Under the pieces are notes generated by a model. It ran no database searches. It saw only the letters and a list, made by a program, of their open reading frames with translations, and was not told the DNA's origin. Source: Diadema setosum (taxonomy: Eukaryota; Echinodermata; Echinoidea; Diadematoida; Diadematidae). Taken from it: a stretch of DNA of 64,000 nucleotides. The DNA lies in assembly GCF_964275005.1 (NCBI RefSeq), contig NC_092688.1:21209903-21273902 (forward strand). Direction: 5' to 3'. The position numbers and the translations under genes are program-made. Within the stretch, counting starts at the first letter, position 1, and each line of letters starts with the position of its first letter. Below, piece after piece: positions 11,021 to 22,022 of the stretch.

Positions 11021-12277
11021 GTAGGCCTATGCCTACTAACATTGTTAGGGATTACGCCTAACTGTTAGAACTACCGACTACCGTCTTGTTAGCCCGACCA
11101 GACGCTGTTAGAGTACGCTGTGCGAATAAATTATAGCCTGTCGCTACTAGTAGGGTTGGGGGTACCATGTATCGTCACCCTAAAGATCTGTAGCTTGTTT
11201 ATTCTAAAAATATAACACAAATCCGCCTAATTCTTACCTCAAATATGCCATAAATACTGCAGTTTTGAATGTCGTGACCGTCTCGTTGATTATGAATCTC
11301 CGTTTTAAAATAGCGCAATTTTAGCGCGTGCGTTTCGTTTTCTTCGCGCAGCTAAAAAGGGAACCTTGCGATCGGCACCCCCTAACCTCCATAGGTATAC
11401 ACGTGAATTTCACAGCATAGGTAATACACGTGAATTTCACAGGCCATAGGTAACACGTTAATACACGTGAATTTCACAGCCATGCGTCGTTACTGAGCGG
11501 ATGTGTAATTTTTAGCTTGGTTTGTTTGAGTTTGATTTTCGTTTCTTCGTTTTTATTGTTTTTATAGCTCATGACACTCAATCCCGTGCGTACCTTTTCG
11601 TTCTATACGCAAACAGCCATGATACGCAGGGTGCCGATGGGAAGGTGCCCTGCCGATAGGTGGTGCCCCAACCATACTAGATCTACACTGTCTACAGCGA
11701 CTGGGTTGTGTATAGAATCTAGTTACCGTAGATAACTTGTAGAATTTACGTGACACAGTAACACTAACAGTTCAGTACATATACAGTAGCTGAGTTAGAA
11801 CAACTCATTCCAAATTCTTGAGCTCTCATGTCATACTCTCACACTCACTGACTCAGTCACACTTTCAGATACAGAACAGTCTACTGGACTGGTTATCCCC
11901 ACTTGATACGATCATGCGAAATTTGCACAGCAGGGGCAGGGCCGCTGCCGGCCCCGGGTCGGTCGGGACAATTCAATGCAAATCTCGCTGGTATCAGTGG
12001 TAATTATTTTAGCTAAGATTAGGTCTACTAATAATGTATTAAAAGTTACGTTGACCAACCTTCCTCGAAGAATCCCAAAGGAGCAGTTCCTCTTTTTCTT
12101 AGGGGCCGTTTGCTAGCCATTTCTGAAAATATCATATTCGTACGTCGAGATGTTTGACTCCGGTCAGAGATCATCACGAAAGAGCGTTTGAAATGATGAA
12201 CAGCAAATCATCGTAGCCGTGTGTGTGGTTTTTGAGCGCGGTCGCGGACTAACGGTTCAGCAGTACATACACGTAAG
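11021..12277. repeat. unassigned DNA with a short tandem repeat
   Basis: At 11388-11482 the unit 'catagg.aatacacgtgaatttcacag' occurs about three times. The rest holds no gene I can support. It ends at the 3' tail of the I-type LINE. Confidence 0.45.
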
Positions 12278-12887
12278 GTTGTTTGTTGTTGTTGTTGGTG
12301 CTTAAAGGCGCGTCATTCAATATTGAATATTTACGCCTTTTATCTCATATATAAAAGGAATCACACTCATTTTTCGACAACGGAAAGAATAATAATTCCA
12401 TTGTAATATAAATAAAATAATAATCATTATTATAATTAAGCGCGGGGAGCAATCTGTACGCATAAAGGTTGAGATAGAGAAAAACACCTCGTAAAAGGCT
12501 CGCAAAATCTGGTCAGCCCGGCTCGGTAATGTTGAGCAGGCTTCTCGGCCGATCGCGCATGACCTAGACCACTCATTTGCAACGAGGGCGCTCCACCCAA
12601 CACATTATTTTGCAATACAGTTTCCCGATTTGTATACACCATGCTAAACAAAACATATTACCTAGCTATATAATTCTAACCACAAAATACAAACAGACAA
12701 GCCCAATAGCGGGTAAGTGCAGTGCTGTGCTGTGCATCAATGATGTTACGTTATATACTATTCCTCCTGATTATCTTCTCATTAGGTAGAAATAAGAAAA
12801 TAAGAGAAAAGAACACAGAGGAGATGAAATGAGACTTGACACATCAGTCCCCGATAAATATGTTTCTTGAAAGAAAGAAAAAAAAAA

Positions 12888-15800
12888 TCATATTCTGGCA
12901 TATATGCCCGTGGATTTCAAAAAGAATAAAACACATTCTTGGCGGAGTTCGTCATTTTGGAGCAAATGTTGTAATGTGAGAGCATCAGATGATATCTTTA
13001 GACGTTTGCATAAAAACTTTCGTTCTCTGGAGTATTCTTTACAATACATCAGAACATGAGAGATAGTCTCTTGTTCTTTACAAGTATCACATTGTCCATT
13101 ATCATGTTTTCCTATTTTACACAAATAATAATTAAGCCTACATTTTCCAAGTCTTAGTCGATGTAATACACATTCATCTTTTCTATTTTTACAGAATGAT
13201 TTAAATTTCGCATATGGTGTAGGCTGAATGGTATAAAGATGCCTTCCATGTTGTGAATTTTCCCATCTCGTACACCAGATCCCGGTGTAAAAATTCAACA
13301 TATAACCACGTAATTCTGTCACCGTATAAGAGACTTGCAAATCAACTTCTTGGTGTGCGAGTCCTGATTTGGCAAGAGTATCAGCTCTCTCATTACCTGA
13401 TATTCCACAATGAGAGGGGACCCACTCAAAAAACAAATTTGTGCCTTTTCTATATAAATGTGTAATTTTGCACAGAATTTCAAAAACAACAGAAGAAGAA
13501 TCTCGATGTTCTATTGCCTGTAATGCAGATAAAGAATCAGTTAAGATCAACACAGGTGTTTGGATTATATGGTTCACTTCTAACCATTCCAGGGCCATTA
13601 GGATGGCTATGAGTTCCGATCTGTATACTGAAACGGGAGGGATCCGGAACGCTTTACCATATTTATATTGTGGTACATAAAAAGCAGAAGAAGATACTTT
13701 ATTCTCTTGTTTGGAAGAACCATCTGTATAAATCGTTAAAAAATTTTTCCTTTCATTATTAATATACTCTAACATCATCTCTCGCAAATCATACTCATTA
13801 ACATCTTTCTTATTGGCTATTCTTTTCTTAATATAATAAGAAATATGTGGTGCAACCAAGTGCCAAAAAGGAATACCTCTAATACAACTGTTAAAATGTT
13901 CGATGCTTTCATCTAAAGTAGTGAATCTCATTGCAACTGGTTCTCTGCCAGCTTTCCAGTGACATGTTTCGTATTGCCAGCAAGGTAACAGGAGTGATTT
14001 TAAAGGATGATTTGCATTTTGCGCTTGAATGTGGAATTTAAATAAATCAGTAAAATATTGCCTTCGTAAATCCAGGGGCATCTCCCCACACTCTATTTGG
14101 AGTGCATCAGTTGAGGTAGTTACAACGGCTCCTGTGATAATCTTCAAACATTGATATTGAATTGATTGTAATCTATCCTTTTGATATTTAGGGGCTGAGT
14201 CATATACAATACACCCATAATCCAAAATAGATCGAATAAGTGCTCTGTAAACTACAAGTAGAGTTGCTGTATCAGCTCCCCAGTCAGTGCCAGCTAAACT
14301 CCTCAGCAAATTCATTCTTTTCTTACATCTTATTATAATTGATTCTATATTACTCTTCCAAGTTAACTTATAATCAAACCACACACCGAGATATCTAAAC
14401 TCCTTTTTAACTTCCATGGGCTCAGCACCTAATCTAATACATGCCTTTGGTATTCTTCTGTTGCTAAATACAACAGCGCATGACTTCTTCGTTGATAATA
14501 TCATGCCCCAATTATGGCACCATTCAGATATAAAATCAAGAGCTGTTTGAACTTTCTTCACACAAAAATCAAAATTTTTATTTACACACCATATCGCTAC
14601 ATCATCAGCGTACAAGGAGGCATTAACCTTGTTTAGTCCATCATTCAAATCACTCAGCATTATGTTGAATAATGTCGGGCTGATAACACTGCCTTGAGGT
14701 AAACCATAGTCAGACACAAATGTATCGGACAAAACATTGTTAAGCTTAACTTGAATTGTTCTGTTATTCAAAAAACTATGTATCCATGTAATAATTCTTC
14801 CACGGAAACCCATCTTGTGCATCTTATAAATAATTACTTCTCTGTACAACACATCATAAGCTTTTTCAAAATCCAAAAAACAAGATATAACATATTCCTT
14901 ATTTACCAAACCTTTATGTACATCATTTTCTAAACTAACGATCGCGTCCATTGTGCTTCTATGACTTCTAAAACCAAACTGATTAGGGGATAATAACTGA
15001 TATTTCTCTATTATCCACAACAATCTGTTATTAATCATACGTTCCATCAACTTACACATCACCGAAGTCAGAGATATTGGTCTGTATGACGAGGGTTTTG
15101 ATGGGTCTGAGTCTTGTTTCAGAATCGGGTTGATGATTGAATGGGTCCATCCTTGTGGCAGCACGGATGTTTTCCAAATAAGATTGAAAATTCGTAACAA
15201 ATTATATAAGGCACACTCAGGAAGGTGTGTAATCAAAGGTTGGCAGATATAATCATGCCCTGGCGCAGTATTTTTAGTGGCCTTAATCGCCGTAAACAAT
15301 TCAGAAATAGTAAAATCTTCATTTACAATTTCATATTTATCGTATTCATTAAAGTCAATATAAGACTCCAACGTATCTATTTGCTTTTGCAAATTTTGAG
15401 CATTTGGCGGATGGAATGATGTGTACATCCTTGCTAACTCCTCTGCCTTTTCCTTATCATCAGCAACAACTCGGTCTTCAAAAATAAAAGCAGGGGTCCT
15501 TTTATTTACCCCGGAGATATTACCGTTCATTGACTTTATTTTATTCCATACTTTCCCAATCGGGGTGAAACGGTTTAGTGTTTCACAAAAACTTCTCCAA
15601 TGGGAATGTTTTGCTTGTCTTATTATTCGTTGTGCTATTGCCTTTTTGCGAAGGTATATTTGCAAATCCGAATGAAGTAATGTTTTCTCAAATCTATTTT
15701 TGGCTTTATTTCGTGTTTTCACAGCTCTCTTACACTCGTTATTCCACCATGGTGTCGGCCTTCTTTTTACTGTTTTCATATCGTGTAACTTAAACATATC

Positions 15801-16679
15801 ATTTGCAGTACAAAAAACCTTCTCGATAAACGAATCATACTGCTCTTGAACAGTACTTTCACGAGACATAGGATTGTTCTCAGCACAGAATACAGTACAG
15901 ATTTTCTCAGAGTACAAATTCCAGTTAGCATTCAGGAATGACCAAATATGTCTTCCATTATTTCCAGATTCATTGACTTCGGGGGAAGTACCTGACATCT
16001 TGATGGTGGTACGGATAACATAATGATCACTTCCGTGATTCTGTGTTGTAGCAAACCAATTACAACGTGCGCCGAGGTCCTTTGACACTAAGGTCAGATC
16101 AAGGCTAGAAAAGTTTCCACTGCGGGGATCTAACCGCGTGGGGGCGCCGTCATTCAGTAGCACTAAATCATTTTTCGCTATGAAATTCTCAACTACATCT
16201 CCGTTTTTATCAGTGTGATCACTGCCCCACAGAACATTATGGCTATTGAAATCTCCGCAAAGGAATAATCTTCTCCTGGATTTATCTATGAGGCTCTGTA
16301 ACTTGGTCTCTGTCAAAGTCGAACAAGGATTATAAAAATTTATTATCGAGAGTATGGATTTATCAATAAAAATATCTACTTGTTGACATTCTGCTTTCAC
16401 ATTACAGTCGATAACTTGGAAAGGGATTGACTCATGGATATAGATAGCGCAACCTCCCCGTGGGGTATCCCTGTTTCGGGGTATGCAGTGGTAGCGAGGA
16501 ATATGAACAATATTTAGATCATGGAACCAGGTTTCCTGTAAACATATAACATGTACCGGCGTACATTGGGAATTTGACTTTGTTAAATATTGAATAAATT
16601 CAAAACCGTGAGCGTTAAAACTCTGTGAGTTCCACTGTAATAATATTATGGCGATTATGGGAAGTAGTCGGGCCGTCAT
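12888..16679 (-). CDS. LINE ORF2: endonuclease, reverse transcriptase, RNase H
   Basis: This 1263-residue ORF is uninterrupted. An APE-type endonuclease occupies roughly residues 1-235 (LQWNSQSF, CLQETWF, LCGDFNSHN, SLDLTLVS, GSDHYVI). The reverse transcriptase covers about 470-760, with FLDFEKAYD, GLPQGSVISPTLFN and the catalytic ASLYADDVAIW. A C-terminal RNase H near 980-1110 has its acidic residues in LTIYTDGSS, YRSELIAIL and LILTDSLSAL, plus VPSHCGISGNERAD. A Cys/His cluster (CDTCKEQETISHVLMYC) follows, as in I-clade elements. It would nick target DNA and reverse-transcribe the element RNA from the nick. All visible catalytic motifs are present, so it may be active. Confidence 0.9.
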   Translation of the reverse strand: MTARLLPIIAIILLQWNSQSFNAHGFEFIQYLTKSNSQCTPVHVICLQETWFHDLNIVHIPRYHCIPRNRDTPRGGCAIYIHESIPFQVIDCNVKAECQQVDIFIDKSILSIINFYNPCSTLTETKLQSLIDKSRRRLFLCGDFNSHNVLWGSDHTDKNGDVVENFIAKNDLVLLNDGAPTRLDPRSGNFSSLDLTLVSKDLGARCNWFATTQNHGSDHYVIRTTIKMSGTSPEVNESGNNGRHIWSFLNANWNLYSEKICTVFCAENNPMSRESTVQEQYDSFIEKVFCTANDMFKLHDMKTVKRRPTPWWNNECKRAVKTRNKAKNRFEKTLLHSDLQIYLRKKAIAQRIIRQAKHSHWRSFCETLNRFTPIGKVWNKIKSMNGNISGVNKRTPAFIFEDRVVADDKEKAEELARMYTSFHPPNAQNLQKQIDTLESYIDFNEYDKYEIVNEDFTISELFTAIKATKNTAPGHDYICQPLITHLPECALYNLLRIFNLIWKTSVLPQGWTHSIINPILKQDSDPSKPSSYRPISLTSVMCKLMERMINNRLLWIIEKYQLLSPNQFGFRSHRSTMDAIVSLENDVHKGLVNKEYVISCFLDFEKAYDVLYREVIIYKMHKMGFRGRIITWIHSFLNNRTIQVKLNNVLSDTFVSDYGLPQGSVISPTLFNIMLSDLNDGLNKVNASLYADDVAIWCVNKNFDFCVKKVQTALDFISEWCHNWGMILSTKKSCAVVFSNRRIPKACIRLGAEPMEVKKEFRYLGVWFDYKLTWKSNIESIIIRCKKRMNLLRSLAGTDWGADTATLLVVYRALIRSILDYGCIVYDSAPKYQKDRLQSIQYQCLKIITGAVVTTSTDALQIECGEMPLDLRRQYFTDLFKFHIQAQNANHPLKSLLLPCWQYETCHWKAGREPVAMRFTTLDESIEHFNSCIRGIPFWHLVAPHISYYIKKRIANKKDVNEYDLREMMLEYINNERKNFLTIYTDGSSKQENKVSSSAFYVPQYKYGKAFRIPPVSVYRSELIAILMALEWLEVNHIIQTPVLILTDSLSALQAIEHRDSSSVVFEILCKITHLYRKGTNLFFEWVPSHCGISGNERADTLAKSGLAHQEVDLQVSYTVTELRGYMLNFYTGIWCTRWENSQHGRHLYTIQPTPYAKFKSFCKNRKDECVLHRLRLGKCRLNYYLCKIGKHDNGQCDTCKEQETISHVLMYCKEYSRERKFLCKRLKISSDALTLQHLLQNDELRQECVLFFLKSTGIYARI

Positions 16680-16682
16680 CGT

Positions 16683-18191
16683 TTATACTTTCAGGTCTGA
16701 CAGTAATAGATGGATATCCTCTGGTTTGACAGAATCTATATCCAGGAACGCAATCGCTGCATCAACCACAAGTTTGATTCTGTTTGAATGTGATTTGTGT
16801 GAATCTAAATTGTTGATGATAAAGACAAAAAACGACAGAAATTTAGTGAAGTCAACATGGACGATAAAGTTGTTGTTCGGCTTTGTATTTCCCACCTTCT
16901 CTGTTCTCACTGATGTATGGTTTTCATTTGCCTTTTCACAGAGAGAATCCACTGGGGTAGGTTCTTGGGTAGCGGGCATTGCCGTTTTGTTAAACTTCTC
17001 TCCATTGTTCCTATTTCGAGTATGGGGGTTTGGGTCAATGGTGTTCTGAACATTGGCAGTGTGGCTTTCAGCCTGTTTTACTACTTCCTCGGTAAGTGTA
17101 GTCTGCTTGGTGCGATTATATAGCTTCGCTGCGTCTGCGTAAGAGACGCGTTCTTGGTACCTAATGTTTTGTATTTCCCGCGCTTCTTTGTATTTTGGGC
17201 ACCCTTTGTACGCGGCTGAATGATCCTGACCACATCGTACACATTTTGGGTTTTCTTTTGATTTACATTCATCGAAGGAATGAGGGCCGCCACAGCGGAC
17301 ACAAACTTGCGTTTTTGAATTACAAGAGTCTTGGGTGTGGTTCAATCGTTGACATTTAAAACATCTAATTGGTGGTGGGGTGTATGAAGAGACCTTGTGG
17401 TGTTCGTAACCAAGTTGAATGGATTCTGGAAGTTCTTTGCTACTGAATGATAACAGAACCGACCCGGTGGCTTGCAAAGCCCCGTTTCTTTTCTTCATGA
17501 AGCGTTTCACTCTTTCTACCTTTTGTGTCTTTAGGTTGTCTAGGATTTCTTCGTCTGTTAGTTCCGTATCTACCTGATGTATAACACCACGTGAAATGTT
17601 TTCGAAAGGCTCGTAGACTTTTACACAAACCGACATTCCCCCGAACTCCGTCAGCTCGAGAAATTTAGATACCTGTTGTGTGGTTTTACACTTGATGAGT
17701 AGTGTGCGATTTTTGCATCTTTTCATAGACTGCACATCCCCAACATATGAGTGTATTTCCCGTGCAATTTTGAGGGAATTCAGGGAGCAAATGTTTTTGT
17801 TTTCCAGGGCAGAAATTACTACCGATTGGTTGTGAGTTTGAGTAGACCTTTGCGGATGTTTTTGGTTGTTAGTGTGGGTTTCATTTTCTGCAGTATTTGA
17901 TCTTGTCGTGGAGACAGACGACGAACGTCTTGGTCTTTTTTTCCTGGTATTATGGGAGTCATCTGACCCACCAGTATTTTGTCTTTCTTTCTTTTTTCTA
18001 CCAACAGTCTTCCACACGCCTTCTTCATAATGGTCAACATCTTCGTCCTGGTTACTATCACTAGATCTATCTTTACGTCTATGGATCATGGAGAGGGAGG
18101 GCCGTAGATTTTCTACAGGAGTATCAGGATTGGGGGAGGCCATAAAAGAAGCATATTCTTCGTAGGCCTCCTCTCCGGAGGAGTCCGACAT
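16683..18191 (-). CDS. LINE ORF1: RNA-binding protein with three zinc knuckles
   Basis: This 502-residue protein has an acidic/basic, Ser-rich N-terminus (MSDSSGEEAYEEYASF). A middle domain of RRM-like or gag-like character follows (about 130-270, with SLKIAREIHSYVG and VCVKVYEPFENISRGVIHQ). Three CCHC knuckles lie near residues 278-345: C-x2-C-x4-H-x4-C, C-x2-C-x3-H-x4-C and C-x2-C-x3-H-x6-C. The C-terminus is polar. ORF1 proteins of I-type LINEs coat the element RNA and act as chaperones. The ORF is intact and directly precedes ORF2, so re-initiation is the likely way ORF2 is translated. Confidence 0.85.
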   Translation of the reverse strand: MSDSSGEEAYEEYASFMASPNPDTPVENLRPSLSMIHRRKDRSSDSNQDEDVDHYEEGVWKTVGRKKKERQNTGGSDDSHNTRKKRPRRSSSVSTTRSNTAENETHTNNQKHPQRSTQTHNQSVVISALENKNICSLNSLKIAREIHSYVGDVQSMKRCKNRTLLIKCKTTQQVSKFLELTEFGGMSVCVKVYEPFENISRGVIHQVDTELTDEEILDNLKTQKVERVKRFMKKRNGALQATGSVLLSFSSKELPESIQLGYEHHKVSSYTPPPIRCFKCQRLNHTQDSCNSKTQVCVRCGGPHSFDECKSKENPKCVRCGQDHSAAYKGCPKYKEAREIQNIRYQERVSYADAAKLYNRTKQTTLTEEVVKQAESHTANVQNTIDPNPHTRNRNNGEKFNKTAMPATQEPTPVDSLCEKANENHTSVRTEKVGNTKPNNNFIVHVDFTKFLSFFVFIINNLDSHKSHSNRIKLVVDAAIAFLDIDSVKPEDIHLLLSDLKV

Positions 18192-18300
18192 TGTTCCTTT
18201 TTCAAGTTTCAGAGATGGGGGTTACATGCCTTAAATAGGCGTTTTCCAGGCCTGTTGGTCCACTTTCAAAGGAAGAAAAACAAATATCAATACTGTCCAA

Positions 18301-19289
18301 AGAAGAGAGAAGAGAGACAATTGAGTGTTCGTAATCGTATGTGCTCGGGGTGCTGTTAGGGTGCTGCCCTAGTGCTTCTAAGAGGAAACCCGCTATATCT
18401 ACGTGGGCTTACCTGTCTGTTTTCGGTTTTGTGAACTTTCAGTCCGGTTGGTGGAAAATCAGAGCAGAAACATATAGAGCAGAGCAGAGCAGAGCAGAGC
18501 AGAGCAAAGCAGAGCAGAGCAGAGCAGAACAGAACAGAGCAGAGCAGAACAGAGCAGAGAGCAGAGCAGAGAGCAGAGAGCACCCCTCGCACGTCCTCCC
18601 TCTCCGACAAGCAGCGTGAGTACAAAAACAATTCAATCAGCGACAGTTCAATCAGCGACAACAACAACACGCACATGACCTCTTACGTTACATTATTATC
18701 AAGAAAACTTGTAATCATTAATTTTTTGGTTTTGAATTAAAAAATATATGTTTAAAACTTTTTCTTATTGCGAATTAAAATTTTTTTTAATGTGTCAATA
18801 TTTTTTATGCTCCATATATTTTGAAATATATTTTTGTTGTGATCTTTGGTACGAACGAGCCTCATATCAACAACCCGGATCTCCCATTCATCGTACACAA
18901 TTACTACACGCCGATTGCATTCATATAGTTTTCTATTGTTGTGTGTACATGTCAAAGCTAGGGATCGAACGGGCGGCAATGGGTTACTACCTTTTTTTAT
19001 TTTTTCACGAGTATGTAATCTCATTTAAGGTTTTTTATGTGCTTTATTCCGTAGTGAATAGATGTTGCATTTTAGGAATGCTGTAAATCAAGCAAGTGAA
19101 GCAGCTTTTTGTTTGCAATGGTAAGACTACTGTTTGTTTACATAATCCTGTTGAAGCCAAACGGGTGCTGGTGGTTGCGTTAGATGAATGTCCGTCATGA
19201 CTTGCATTGGCATTGCGGCCATCAAATTATGAGTTTTCATATTGATTTTTGTGATCGACATCATTCAATAATCATGGCTAGTGCACGTG
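18301..19289. repeat. AGAGC pentamer microsatellite and unassigned DNA
   Basis: Bases 18474-18586 are an (AGAGC)n run with few interruptions. Long ORFs across it (Leu/Ser/Cys on minus, Arg/Ala/Glu on plus) are products of the repeat, not genes. 18590-19289 is AT-rich with no supported feature and leads into the right-hand CCATGG array. Confidence 0.7.
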
Positions 19290-21277
19290 GTTTAAACTTT
19301 GGTAAAACAAAAAGTTAACCATGGTTTAATAACCACTGTTCTTATGCTATCATACAAGGTTCCATGGTTAGAAATTCTAGAATATGGTTTTTCCGCACTC
19401 TATATCTGATCAGCATGAAACCACGGTTGAAACCATTGATTGTTAAAAAATAACCACTTTTTCAACCGTGGGTAAACAGAAGTTAAACCACGGTTTTATA
19501 ACCACTGTTCCTATGAGCTATCATACAACCATGGTGAAAATCATATGGCTTTTTAACCGCCTCTTCACTATCATGAAACCACGGTTCGTAGAACCAATCA
19601 TTGTTTCATAACCATCCTTTGCACATCACACTATGATAAAACCATGGTTCAAATCCTGGTGTAGCTATGACCATCGTTTTCCTTGCTAAAATGGAATTTG
19701 AACGATTGTTTAAAACGTTGTTTTCACACTTTTGTTAAACCACTGTTAAAGTCATGGTTATATAGCCTAACCATCATTTTTTAACTATGATAAAACCATG
19801 GTTAATATAATCATGGTTAATAGCCATCGTTTTCAACCTTTGTAAAACGAAGTTTAACCATGGTATTATAACTAGTGTTTTTGTGCTATCATAAAACCAC
19901 GGTTAAAATCATGGTTTTATAACTATTGTTTTTACACTATCATAAAACCATAATGAAATCATGGTTTTATAACGATGGTTTTCAACCTTAGTAGAACGAG
20001 AGTTACACCATGGTTTCCTAACCATTGTTTTTATACTATTGTGAAACCATGGTTACAACCATTGTTATATTATTATGTTATTTTTACCAAAGTAGAACGA
20101 TAGTCTTGTTGTGGTTTTCTCACCATTTTTTTTTTATTTCTTAAAACTGTGGTATAACGATAATTTTTTAACCATGGTTTTAAAACACTTTCATTAAACC
20201 ACTGTTAGAGCCATGGTTATATAACCATCATTTTTAACTATGATAAAACCATGGTTAATATCATGGTTATAATACCCATCATTTTTAACCTTTGTAAAAC
20301 GAAAGTTTAACCATGGTATTATAACTAGTGTTTTTGTGCTATCATTATACCATGGTTGAAATCATGGTTTTATTACTATCTTTTTTACACTATCATAAAA
20401 CCATGATGAAATCATGGTTTAATAACGATGGTTTTCAACCTTAGTAGAATGAGAGTTACACCATGGTTTCCTAACCATTGTTTTTATACTATTGTGAAAC
20501 CATGGTTACAACCATTGTTATATTATTATGTTATTTTGACCAAAGTAGAACGATAGTCTTGTTGTGGTTTTATCGCCATTGTTTTTTTAATTTCTTAAAA
20601 CTGTGGTATAACGATAATTTTTTAACCATGGTTTTAAAACACTTTCATTAAACCACTGTTAGAGCCATGGTTATATAACCATCATTTTTTAACTATGATA
20701 AAACCATGGTTAATATCATGGTTAATACCCATCATTTTTAACCTTTGTAAAACGAAAGTTTAACCATGGTATTATAACTAGTGTTTTTGTGCTACCATAA
20801 TACCATGGTTACAATCATGGTTTTATTACTATCTTTTTTACACTATCATAAAACCATGATGAAATCATGGTTTAATAACGATGGTTTTCAACCTTGGTAG
20901 AACGAGAGTTACACCATGGTTTCCTAACCATTGTTTTTATACTATTGTGAAACCATGGTTACAACCATTGTTATATTATTATGTTATTTTTACCAAAGTA
21001 GAACGATGGTTTTGTCGTGGTTTTCTCACCATTGTTTTATTAATTTCTTAAAACTGTGGTATAACAATGATTTTTTCACCATGGTTTTAAAACCGTCGTA
21101 AAATGAAAGTTTTATCATGTTATCATAACTATGGTATTTTAACAATGGTATTACCACACTTTCGCCACACATTTACCATGGATATGAATTAAAAATCATG
21201 GACTACCATCGATCCATTGTAAAACCGTCCATAACCATGGTTATACCATAGTTACCGTTGTAAAACCATGGTTTTTT
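19290..21277. repeat. right subterminal CCATGG repeat array
   Basis: About 2 kb dense in AACCATGGTT-like palindromes. The inner part (19290-19700) is diverged. The outer part is built of about 452-bp tandem units: 'tttaaccatggtattataac' starts at 19853, 20306 and 20758. These units differ from the left-array units apart from the palindromic core. Confidence 0.85.
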
Positions 21278-22022
21278 TTTATAAGGGTAATCCGTATGAA
21301 GTGCCAGTCCACGGCGCGAGGTATCGTCAGCGCGAGAAGACGTGTGAAGTATACGGACGTAGTATGCGGACGTGAGTGACTCCAACGATTAGGACGTGCT
21401 CTCGGAATGAAAGCTAATCGTGAAGTGAGGAAGCGTGGAAAATGAAACAGCGTGGTCGGAGAAAACATGTCACGGACAGGAGCTTTGAGAGTGGTAATTG
21501 GCTGATGAGAATGCACAGCTCGCCACTAATTGGTAGCTTGTTTCCGTGACAGCAAAACAAGGGGTGTGTTTATGAAAATCCGACTACTGTTGGAATGTGA
21601 AATACGCGTACCTCGGCACGATGACAAAAGCGAAGAATGTAGTGCGCACCTGTCGTGTGCCGGCGCACAAAGAAAGCTCGCGTGGATGTTGACAGAATGC
21701 TGGGTTGTCAGACAGCATAATTGACAGCAGGCAGACAGTAAAAATACCGAGATATTGGAAACCGCTACAGGATAATAACAAACTGCTGTAACCATTAGAC
21801 CTAGATAACTGGAAAGAAGAAGAAAAAAATCTTTCAAATGGGTAAAATATTTTTGATAGCTATGTGCTGATTTAATGTAATCAGACGGTTCATTCTTTGT
21901 CGCAAATTACAAGGACTTCTTGATATCTATTCAACAGGAAAAGAGCTCCAATTGAATCCATGGGACAAACCTGAACACTGTAGCACACAATTCACTTCCC
22001 CAAACAAACAAACAACAACAAC

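Larger units (their letters stand above)
12278..18300 (-). mobile_element. I-type LINE, apparently full-length, copy 1
   Basis: The element is on the minus strand. Its 3' end is a (CAA)n tail, seen as ttgtttgttgttgttg at 12278-12296. A 3' UTR of about 590 bp leads to ORF2 (12888-16679) and ORF1 (16683-18191). The separation between ORF1 stop and ORF2 ATG is three bases. The 5' limit is not fixed; a 5' UTR reaching roughly 18300 is assumed. The 3' UTR shares a block ('ggcgtaaata', 'cagcccggctcggtaa.gttgagcag') with the second LINE (52615-63328), so both belong to one family or to sister families. Endonuclease, reverse transcriptase and RNase H in one ORF2 place it in the I superfamily group. 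Confidence 0.85.
4761..21287. mobile_element. giant TA-target DNA transposon with CCATGG arrays
   Basis: The insertion splits an LTR at a TA that is duplicated (4759-4760 and 21288-21289). The two LTR halves total 1134 bp, exactly the length of the unsplit LTR. The ends are inverted: CCCTTGTAAAAAAATACCAT on the left and, reverse-complemented, CCCTTATAAAAAAAAACCAT on the right. Behind each end lies a long array of the palindrome AACCATGGTT (4774-5970; 19290-21277). The interior holds an I-type LINE (12278 to ~18300), a small TIR element, exon-like pieces and unassigned DNA. No transposase ORF is recognised. TA duplication is known for Tc1/mariner and a few other superfamilies, but CCCTT ends are not typical of mariner, so the superfamily is left open. 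Confidence 0.85.
1629..21769 (-). mobile_element. LTR retroelement, gag-only type (TR-GAG-like), young fossil
   Basis: Two LTRs start TGTAG and end CTACA. The left (3') LTR is 1629-2762. The right (5') LTR is 4107-21769 and is split by the DNA element 4761-21287. GGAT flanks both ends (1625-1628, 21770-21773) as a 4-bp target duplication. Next to the right-hand LTR the minus strand reads TGGTGACCCCGACGTG, placed as a primer-binding site. A purine-rich tract (GGAAGGGGGC) abuts the other LTR. The internal region is only about 1.1 kb, with one gag-like ORF and no protease, reverse transcriptase or integrase, so it is non-autonomous. The LTRs look nearly identical and have the same length once the insertion is set aside, which implies a recent insertion. 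A 160-bp LTR-start fragment (3909-4068) is duplicated beside the right LTR. Clade is probably Ty3/gypsy, judged from the gag tail. Confidence 0.8.

Noticed and set aside
18356-18676. Leu/Ser/Cys-rich and Ala/Glu/Arg-rich ORFs
   Set aside because: Translation of an (AGAGC)n microsatellite; no start context, splice sites or non-repeat coding flank.
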